Of a stretch of 64,000 bases of DNA, positions 58,187 to 64,000 are shown in pieces; the first letter of the stretch is position 1; every line of letters starts with the position of its first letter. This DNA comes from Actinospica sp035493475 (GTDB taxonomy: Bacteria; Actinomycetota; Actinomycetes; Streptomycetales; Catenulisporaceae): NCBI GenBank assembly GCA_035493475.1, contig DATJIF010000160.1, positions 248,001-312,000 of the forward strand, written 5' to 3'. The position numbers were made by a program, and so were the translations under genes. The notes beneath the pieces were generated by a model. That model had not been told where the DNA came from and searched no databases. It saw only the letters and a list, made by a program, of their open reading frames with translations.

Positions 58187-58255
58187 TGCCCGCCGCCGTG
58201 CCCGGGAGCGAGGCTGATGCCGTCAGAACGACCGCAGGCCACCGAGGAGGCCGCC

Positions 58256-59161
58256 ATGTCGCAGCCGCGGGCAGACGAGAAGCACCGACCGGAACCCGGC
58301 GCGCCGGTGACGGTCGCGCTCGACGGATCCGACTACGCGAACACCGCCGCCGACTGGGCGGCCCGGGAGGCGGTGCGGCGCGGAGCCCCGCTGCGCCTGC
58401 TCACCGTCGTCGCCTCGGACGTCGAGGCGGCGGTCCTGCTCGGCGACCTGACCGTCGACGCGCGGTGGGACGAAGAACTCGAAGACGTGCTCAACCTGCT
58501 CGCCGACACCGAGGCCCGGCTGCGCGCCCAGCACCCGGATCTCAAGGTCCGGCGCGACGCGGTCGCCGGGGACGTCGTGCACGAGCTGCGGGCGGCCGCG
58601 CATCAGGCCGGCCTCCTGGTGGTCGGCTCGCGCGGCCGCGGCGGGATCGCGGGCACGACGCTCGGTTCGGTCAGCCTGCGGCTGGCCTCCGCCGCCGCCT
58701 GCCCCCTCGTCGTCGTGCCGAAGAGCCACGCCGCCGGCGCGCATCCGGGACCGGCCGTCGTCGGCGTGGACGGCCACGAGATCGTCGAGGTCCTGAGCTA
58801 CGGGCTCGAACACGCCGAGCGCACCGGCGGCGGGCTGCGGGTCGTGCACGCGTGGAACCCCTACCCGGCGCACTCCGCGGGCCTGTACGTCAGCGACAGC
58901 GACATCACCGCGCGGCAGGCCGCCGAGCACGTGGCCGACTGGCTCGACGCTGCGCACTCCGACGAGTTCGGCGTCAAGGTCGACATCAGCGTGCAGCGGG
59001 GGCGCCCCGGCGAAGTGCTGGTCGAGCAGTCGCACACCGCGGACCTGGTCGTCATCGGTTCGCACCGCCGGGTGCTGCCCTGGGTGGGCGGCGTCGGCGC
59101 GGTGCTGCACCACGTGCTCATGCACGCGCACTGTCCCGTCGCCGTCGTCCCGGTGCACTGA
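58256..59161 (+). CDS. Universal stress protein, tandem UspA domains
   Basis: A 301-residue tandem USP (VTVALDGSDYANTAADWAAR ... LVVGSRGRGGIAGTTLGSVS with a complete ATP loop; AVVGVDGHEIVEVLSYGLEH ... LVVIGSHRRVLPWVGGVGAV). GAGGAGG precedes ATG 58256. It starts a plus-strand run of USP, GAF regulator, aldehyde dehydrogenase and alcohol dehydrogenase; the next gene begins 1 bp after its stop. Confidence 0.88.
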   Translation: MSQPRADEKHRPEPGAPVTVALDGSDYANTAADWAAREAVRRGAPLRLLTVVASDVEAAVLLGDLTVDARWDEELEDVLNLLADTEARLRAQHPDLKVRRDAVAGDVVHELRAAAHQAGLLVVGSRGRGGIAGTTLGSVSLRLASAAACPLVVVPKSHAAGAHPGPAVVGVDGHEIVEVLSYGLEHAERTGGGLRVVHAWNPYPAHSAGLYVSDSDITARQAAEHVADWLDAAHSDEFGVKVDISVQRGRPGEVLVEQSHTADLVVIGSHRRVLPWVGGVGAVLHHVLMHAHCPVAVVPVH

Positions 59162-59162
59162 G

Positions 59163-60410
59163 ATGGCCGACGCCGGGCGGGGCCGCCCGCTGGTCGCGAA
59201 CTCCTGGAGGCGCAGCGCCGAGGCGAACGCTCCGCGCGACGCGTCGCGGCTGCCGCCGGTCCTGCTGGACCGCGCCGACCTCCTCGACTATCGCGAGGGC
59301 CACGTGCTCGCCCGGCTGCTGCCGCTGATCGACGACCTGCTGGGCGCCGAATGCGGCGACGTCTCGGCCGTCTACACGCTGGCCGACGCGCGCGGCACGC
59401 TGCTGTGGGTGCGCGGCGACCCGGCGACGCGGCGGCGCGCGGAACGGATCAACTTCGTCGAGGGCGCGGGCTGGTCCGAGACCCAGGCGGGGACGAACGC
59501 GCTCGGCACGGTGCTGGCCGTGCGCGAACCGCTCTGGATCGCCGGATCCGAGCACTTCCATCCGCTGGTGCGGGCGTGGACCTGCGTGGCCGCGCCGATC
59601 CGCGACCCGGGGACCGGGCGGATCCTCGGGGTCGTCGACGTCACCGGCGGTCCCGCGGTGGCCGGGCCGCACGCCCTGGCGCTGCTGCGGGCGACGGCGC
59701 GGGCCGCGGAGATCACCCTGTCCGACGGTCCGGGCGCCGCCCCGGCCGGCCCGCCCCCGGCGCGGCTGCGCGTGCTCGGCACCCACCACGCCACCCTCGA
59801 GTTCGACGGCCGCGAGTCGGTTCTGCGGCCGCGGCACGGCGAGATCCTGCTGCAGCTGGCCCTCGCGCCCGACGGCCTGACCGGTCCTCAGCTCGCGGTG
59901 GGCCTGTCCGAGGACGAAGTCACCCCGGTCACGCTGCGCGCCGAGATCTCGCGGCTGCGCTCGATGCTCGGGACGGACATGATCGGCTCCAACCCCTACC
60001 GCCTGCGCGTCCCCGTGCGCACCGACGTGGGGGACGTCCTCGACCTGCTCGCGCGCGGCCGGGTCGCCGAGGCGGTGGCCGCCTACCCCGGGCCGCCGCT
60101 GCCCTGCTCGGACGCCCCCGCCGTCGTGGACCTGAGGCAGAGCCTCGCCCGGCGGATCCGGACCGAGGTGCTGCGCAGCGCGGACGCGGAGGTCCTGCAC
60201 CGCTGGGTCTCCGGCGCGTCAGGCATCGACGACGCCGCCGCGTGGCGCGCGCTGGCCGACCTGCTTCCCGGCGGCAGCGCACGGCGTTCCCGTGCGGCGG
60301 CGCAGGCCCGCGCACTCCGGGAGGGCAACGGTACGGCAACCCTCCCGTCCCTAGCTTCGAAGGTGAAGGGCACCGGCGCCCGTGCGGGCCTGGTGCGGAT
60401 CAAGGCCTAG
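59163..60410 (+). CDS. GAF-domain transcriptional regulator of the aldehyde dehydrogenase operon
   Basis: A 415-residue regulator resembling the N-terminal part of AcoR-type activators. A GAF domain occupies about residues 70-190 (INFVEGAGWSETQAGTNALG, TCVAAPIRDPGTGRILGVVD, the latter typical of AcoR-type sensors). A winged-helix-like output segment follows (LRPRHGEILLQLALAPDGLT, VTLRAEISRLRSMLGTDMIG). No sigma-54 AAA+ domain is present, so it is not an enhancer-binding protein. It is directly upstream of the aldehyde dehydrogenase gene (15 bp gap), which it probably regulates. A GGGAGGG/CCCTCCC dyad lies in its 3' end. Confidence 0.82.
   Translation: MADAGRGRPLVANSWRRSAEANAPRDASRLPPVLLDRADLLDYREGHVLARLLPLIDDLLGAECGDVSAVYTLADARGTLLWVRGDPATRRRAERINFVEGAGWSETQAGTNALGTVLAVREPLWIAGSEHFHPLVRAWTCVAAPIRDPGTGRILGVVDVTGGPAVAGPHALALLRATARAAEITLSDGPGAAPAGPPPARLRVLGTHHATLEFDGRESVLRPRHGEILLQLALAPDGLTGPQLAVGLSEDEVTPVTLRAEISRLRSMLGTDMIGSNPYRLRVPVRTDVGDVLDLLARGRVAEAVAAYPGPPLPCSDAPAVVDLRQSLARRIRTEVLRSADAEVLHRWVSGASGIDDAAAWRALADLLPGGSARRSRAAAQARALREGNGTATLPSLASKVKGTGARAGLVRIKA
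60319..60346. promoter_or_regulatory. Dyad upstream of the aldehyde dehydrogenase
   Basis: GGGAGGG (60319-60325) and CCCTCCC (60340-60346) enclose a 14-nt spacer within the 3' end of the GAF-regulator gene, about 80 bp before the aldehyde dehydrogenase ATG. Operator or mRNA hairpin. Confidence 0.35.
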
Positions 60411-60425
60411 GAAGGGCAGAGAACC

Positions 60426-61946
60426 ATGAAGTACGAGAAGCCGGGAGCGCCCGGCAGCGTCGTGGACGTCGCTCCGCGCTACGAGAACTTCATCGAGGGC
60501 AAGTGGCTCGCCCCGCACGCCGGCAAGTACCGGGTGAACCTGGCCCCGGCCACCGGCAAGCCGATCTGCGAGGTGCCCGAATCAGGGCCCGAGGACATCG
60601 AGGACGCCCTGGAGGCGGCGACCGCCGCGTCCGAGAAGTGGGGGCACACCAGCTCCGCGCGGCGCGCCGAGGTGCTCAACGCGATCGCGGACGCGATCGA
60701 CGCGCACCGCGAGCAGCTGGCGGTCGCCGAGAGCTGGGACAACGGCAAGCCGGTGCGCGAGACCCTCGCCGCCGACATTCCGCTGGCCGCCGACCACTTC
60801 CGGTACTTCGCCGCGGCCGCGCGCTCGATGGAGAGCTCGACCACGGAGATCAGCGAGGACCTGATCTCGTACCACTTCCACGAGCCGCTCGGCGTGGTCG
60901 GCCAGATCATCCCGTTCAACTTCCCGCTGCTGATGGCCGCGTGGAAGCTGGCCCCGGCGCTGGCCGCGGGCAACTGCTCGGTGATCAAGCCCGCCTCCCC
61001 GACCCCGTGGTCGATCCTGAAGCTGGCCGAGGTGATCGGCGACGTGCTGCCGCCCGGCCTGATCAACATCGTCAACGGCCCCGGCGCGCGGATCGGCGAG
61101 CACCTGGCGACCAGTCCGAAGATCGCCAAGGTCGCCTTCACCGGTGAGACCAACACCGGCCGGCTGATCATGAAGTACGCCGCGGAGAACATCATCCCGG
61201 TGACGCTGGAGCTCGGCGGCAAGAGCCCGAACATCTTCTTCTCCGACGTGATGGCGGCGGACGACTCGTTCCTGGACAAGGCGGTCGAGGGCCTGGTGCT
61301 CTACGCCTTCAACAAGGGCGAGGTGTGCACCTGCCCGTCCCGCGCGCTGATCCAGGAGAGCGTCTACGAGCGCTTCATGGAGCGGTGCCTGGAGCGGATC
61401 GGCAAGATCGTGCAGGGCGACCCGCTGGACACCGCGACCATGCTCGGCCCGCAGGTCTCCGCGCAGCAGCTCGGCAAGATCGCCTCCTACGTCCAGATCG
61501 GGCGCGAGGAGGGCGCCGAGGTGCTGATCGGCGGCAACCGCAGGCACTTCGAGGGCGAGCTGGCCGGCGGCTACTTCCACGAGCCGACGGTGCTCAAGGG
61601 CAGCAACGACATGCGCGTGTTCCAGGAGGAGATCTTCGGCCCGGTGCTGGCCGTGACCACCTTCAAGGACGAGGCCGAGGCCGTGCGCATCGCCAACGAC
61701 ACCGCCTACGGGCTCGGTGCCGGGGTGTGGACCCGCGACGGCTCGCTGGCCTACCGGATGGGCCGCGCGATCAAGGCCGGACGGGTCTGGACCAACTGCT
61801 ACCACCAGTACCCGGCGGGTGCCGCGTTCGGCGGCTACAAGGTCTCCGGCATCGGCCGCGAGACGCACAAGATGATGCTCGAACACTACAGCCAGACCAA
61901 GAACCTGCTGGTCAGCTACAGCGAACAGCCGATGGGGCTGTTCTGA
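60426..61946 (+). CDS. NAD-dependent aldehyde dehydrogenase (acetaldehyde-type)
   Basis: A 506-residue full-length ALDH. Motifs: IIPFNFPLLMAAWKLAPALA, cofactor loop VAFTGETNTGRLIM, catalytic glutamate in VTLELGGKSPN, and catalytic cysteine near residue 300 in KGEVCTCPSRA; the C-terminal VWTNCYHQYPAGAAFGGYK is typical of the ExaC/AcoD acetaldehyde dehydrogenase branch. It converts acetaldehyde or short aldehydes to acids with NAD+. It is placed between its GAF regulator and a zinc alcohol dehydrogenase, fitting alcohol-aldehyde-acid interconversion. Confidence 0.92.
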   Translation: MKYEKPGAPGSVVDVAPRYENFIEGKWLAPHAGKYRVNLAPATGKPICEVPESGPEDIEDALEAATAASEKWGHTSSARRAEVLNAIADAIDAHREQLAVAESWDNGKPVRETLAADIPLAADHFRYFAAAARSMESSTTEISEDLISYHFHEPLGVVGQIIPFNFPLLMAAWKLAPALAAGNCSVIKPASPTPWSILKLAEVIGDVLPPGLINIVNGPGARIGEHLATSPKIAKVAFTGETNTGRLIMKYAAENIIPVTLELGGKSPNIFFSDVMAADDSFLDKAVEGLVLYAFNKGEVCTCPSRALIQESVYERFMERCLERIGKIVQGDPLDTATMLGPQVSAQQLGKIASYVQIGREEGAEVLIGGNRRHFEGELAGGYFHEPTVLKGSNDMRVFQEEIFGPVLAVTTFKDEAEAVRIANDTAYGLGAGVWTRDGSLAYRMGRAIKAGRVWTNCYHQYPAGAAFGGYKVSGIGRETHKMMLEHYSQTKNLLVSYSEQPMGLF

Positions 61947-62018
61947 TCCGGACGCCCGGCGGCGCCGGCGACCCCGGCGCCGCCCGGTCCGCAGTCAACC
62001 ACCGAAGAGGAGCTCATG

Positions 62019-63041
62019 ATGACCACGACCATGAACGCGGCCGTCGTCCCGGCGCTCGGCGCGAAGCTGGAGATCCGCCGGGTGCCGGTGCCGGTCCCCG
62101 GACCGAACCAGGTGCTGGTGCGGATGGAGGCCTCCGGGCTGTGCCACACCGACATCCACGCCGCGCACGGCGACTGGCCGGTCAAGCCGACCGCGCCGTT
62201 CATCCCCGGCCACGAGGGCGTCGGGATCGTCGAGGCGCTCGGACCCGGCGCGAACGTGCACCGGATCGGCGAGCGGGTCGCGATCGCGTGGCTCGGCTCG
62301 GCCTGCGGGACCTGCTCGTACTGCCTGTCCGGCTGGGAGACGCTCTGCCCGAAGCAGCAGAACAGCGGCTACTCGGTCGACGGCGCGTACGCCGAGTACG
62401 CGGTGGCCGACGACCGCTACGTCGTCTCCGTGCCGAACGGGATCACCCCCTTCGACGCGGCGCCGCTCACCTGCGCCGGCGTGACCACGTACAAGGCGCT
62501 GAAGGTCTCCCGGCTGCGCCCGTCCGAGACCGCGGTGGTCTTCGGCATCGGCGGCCTCGGGCACCTCGCGCTGCAGTACGCGAAGATCTTCGGCGGCCGG
62601 GTGATCGCCGTGGACATCGAGGACTCGAAGTTCGAGGTCGCCGCCCGGCTCGGCGCCGACGAGATCATCGACGCGCGCGCCGAGGACCCGGTCGAGGTGA
62701 TCCGCAAGCTCGGCGGCGCGGACGTCGCGGTCGCCCTCGCGGTCTCCCCGCGCGCCTTCGAGCAGGCCTACGGCTCGCTCAACCGCGGCGGACGCCTGGT
62801 GTGCGTCGCGCTGCCCGCCGACGACAAGATGACCGTCCCGATCTTCGACACCGTCCTGTCCGGCAAGTCGATCATCGGCTCGATCGTCGGCACCCGCCAG
62901 GACCTCGCCGAGGTCTTCGCGCTGCACGCGGCCGGCCGCACCGAGGTGATCGCCGAGGCGCGGCGGCTCGACCAGGTCAACGAGTGCTTCGAGGAAGTGC
63001 TCGCCGGAAAGGTCCCGGCCCGCCTGGTCTTCGAGTTCTAG
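62019..63041 (+). CDS. adhP: Zinc-dependent alcohol dehydrogenase (AdhP-type)
   Basis: A 340-residue alcohol dehydrogenase. SGLCHTDIHAAHGDW and GHEGVG give the catalytic zinc ligands; CGTCSYCLSGWETLC is the structural zinc loop; VFGIGGLGHLALQYAKIFGG is the NAD-binding motif with IAVDIEDSK after it. The length and motifs match ethanol-active AdhP. AGGAG lies 6 nt before ATG 62019; ATG 62016 is the alternative. It is followed by a strong terminator. Confidence 0.9.
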   Translation: MTTTMNAAVVPALGAKLEIRRVPVPVPGPNQVLVRMEASGLCHTDIHAAHGDWPVKPTAPFIPGHEGVGIVEALGPGANVHRIGERVAIAWLGSACGTCSYCLSGWETLCPKQQNSGYSVDGAYAEYAVADDRYVVSVPNGITPFDAAPLTCAGVTTYKALKVSRLRPSETAVVFGIGGLGHLALQYAKIFGGRVIAVDIEDSKFEVAARLGADEIIDARAEDPVEVIRKLGGADVAVALAVSPRAFEQAYGSLNRGGRLVCVALPADDKMTVPIFDTVLSGKSIIGSIVGTRQDLAEVFALHAAGRTEVIAEARRLDQVNECFEEVLAGKVPARLVFEF

Positions 63042-63065
63042 AAGCCGCGCCCGCCCACGCCAAGC

Positions 63066-63099
63066 GTGCCCGTGCCCTGGGCTCCTCGGGCACGGGCAC
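63066..63099 (+). terminator. Hairpin terminator after the alcohol dehydrogenase gene
   Basis: GTGCCCGTGCCC (63066-63077) pairs perfectly with 63088-63099 around a 10-nt loop, 24 bp after the stop codon. Confidence 0.85.
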
Positions 63100-63123
63100 C
63101 CACATGAAAGCAGGTGGATGTCC

Positions 63124-64000
63124 ATGTCGCTCACAGTCGCGGCCGTGCGCGAGTCGGCGCCCGGCGAGACGCGGGTGGCGCTGGTTCCCGAGACCATCGC
63201 GCCGCTGCGGTCCCTCGGCCTCGATGTGCTGGTGCAGACCGGCGCCGGGCTCCGCGCCCATTTCTCGGATGACGCGTACGCGGCGGCGGGCGCGGCGACC
63301 GTCTCCGCGGACGAACTGTTCGCGCGGGCCGACATCGTGCTCTGCGTCAGTGCGCCCGAGGACGGCAGGCTGCGCCGCGGCCAGACCGTGATCGGCCTGC
63401 TCGAACCCGCGCAGCACCCCGAGCGGGTGGCGGGCTGGACGGCCGAAGGGATCACCGCGATCAGCCTCGACCGCATCCCGCGCACCCTGTCCCGTGCGCA
63501 GAGCATGGACGTGCTCAGCTCGCAGGCCAGCATCGTCGGCTACAAGGCGGCGCTGGTGGCGGCCGACGCGTACGGCGGCTACCTGCCGATGCTGACCACC
63601 GCGGCCGGGACCGTGAAGCCGGCCGCCGTGCTCGTGCTCGGCGCCGGGGTCGCCGGGCTCCAGGCCATCGCGACGGCCCGCCGCCTGGGCGCGGTCGTCA
63701 CCGGCTACGACGTGCGCCCGGAGACCCGTTCCGAGATCACCTCGCTCGGCGCCCGCTTCCTCGAACTCGGCACGGCCATCGAGGCGTCCGGATCCGGCGG
63801 CTACGCCCGCGAACTCACCGACGCCGAACGCGAGGCCCAGCAGGCCGCGCTCGACGCGAAGATCGCCGGCTTCGACATCGTGATCACCGCGGCCGCCGTC
63901 CCGGGCCGCCGCCCGCCGCAGCTGGTGAGCGAACGCGCCCTGAACGCGATGCGCCCCGGCTCCGTCGTCGTCGACACGGCGTCAGGTCCGCTCGGCGGCA
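63124..64000 (+). CDS. pntA: NAD(P) transhydrogenase alpha subunit, N-terminal part (runs off the window)
   Basis: The frame is open to the window end (292 residues visible). It matches the NAD(H)-binding domain I of proton-translocating transhydrogenase: AAVRESAPGETRVALVPETI at the start, SRAQSMDVLSSQASIVGYKA, the nucleotide fold LVLGAGVAGLQAIATARRLG with YDVRPETRSEI, and FDIVITAAAVPGRRPPQLVS. These separate it from alanine dehydrogenase. AGGTGG lies 6 nt before ATG 63124; ATG 63118 is in frame. It would balance NADH and NADPH pools during fermentation. Confidence 0.9.
   Translation, partial: MSLTVAAVRESAPGETRVALVPETIAPLRSLGLDVLVQTGAGLRAHFSDDAYAAAGAATVSADELFARADIVLCVSAPEDGRLRRGQTVIGLLEPAQHPERVAGWTAEGITAISLDRIPRTLSRAQSMDVLSSQASIVGYKAALVAADAYGGYLPMLTTAAGTVKPAAVLVLGAGVAGLQAIATARRLGAVVTGYDVRPETRSEITSLGARFLELGTAIEASGSGGYARELTDAEREAQQAALDAKIAGFDIVITAAAVPGRRPPQLVSERALNAMRPGSVVVDTASGPLGG

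Overview
The window is high-GC DNA with the dense gene packing, ATGA stop/start overlaps, GTG starts and strong third-position G/C bias of a soil-type actinomycete (Streptomyces/Catenulispora/Actinospica-like; the genus cannot be fixed from sequence alone). No rRNA, tRNA, CRISPR array, integrase or transposase gene was recognised.

Region 1 (1-1252) has no credible gene. It holds a nested repeat structure: two nearly identical 170-bp palindromic elements with perfect 15-bp terminal inverted repeats lie in opposite orientation inside ~395-bp imperfect inverted arms, with several copies of a 15-bp motif scattered through the centre.
Region 2 (1253-16330) is accessory: an SDR/fumarylacetoacetase-family operon, a Tat-exported beta-helix protein, an orphan pair resembling azole-peptide (TOMM/LAP) maturation proteins (leader-binding cyclodehydratase-like protein plus SagB oxidase) without YcaO, a signalling cluster (FHA-zinc ribbon-Ser/Thr kinase, Clp-type double AAA+ ATPase, two paralogous FHA proteins), a kinase-like gene lacking its P-loop, a secreted GH12 glucanase with a clear promoter/operator, and small unknowns.
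Region 3 (16332-24954) is lipid/sterol-type metabolism: a GMC (cholesterol-oxidase-like) oxidoreductase overlapping a long-chain acyl-CoA synthetase, a TetR regulator, an acyl-CoA dehydrogenase, a second TetR regulator and a ring-hydroxylating-oxygenase-like protein that has lost its Rieske cluster segment, coupled to an SDR.
Region 4 (about 25000 to the end) reads as one hypoxia/dormancy island. It encodes a DevR/DosR-type response regulator, nine universal stress proteins (USPs), three CBS proteins (two with BON domains), a 2-oxoacid:ferredoxin oxidoreductase operon with a fused flavoprotein/ferredoxin, pyruvate phosphate dikinase co-transcribed with a hydrogenase large-subunit homologue that has lost its metal cysteines, GAPDH, two zinc alcohol dehydrogenases, an aldehyde dehydrogenase with its GAF-type regulator, a CoA-transferase, an acetyltransferase/acyl-CoA-synthetase fusion with a reduced ATP-grasp, oleate hydratase, a DHOD-like protein, a flavodoxin, and the start of transhydrogenase alpha.

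Across region 4 a GGGACC-NNN-GGCCC-like imperfect palindrome recurs in most promoter regions, 35-115 bp before start codons. It resembles DevR/DosR boxes, and the regulator encoded at 30667-31344 carries the matching recognition helix. The inferred picture is a switch to oxygen-limited metabolism: pyruvate to acetyl-CoA by ferredoxin-linked oxidation, PPDK-linked pyruvate/PEP exchange, acetate and ethanol/aldehyde handling, redox balancing by transhydrogenase, and protection by USP/CBS energy-sensing proteins. The role of the DevR homologue as master regulator is inference.
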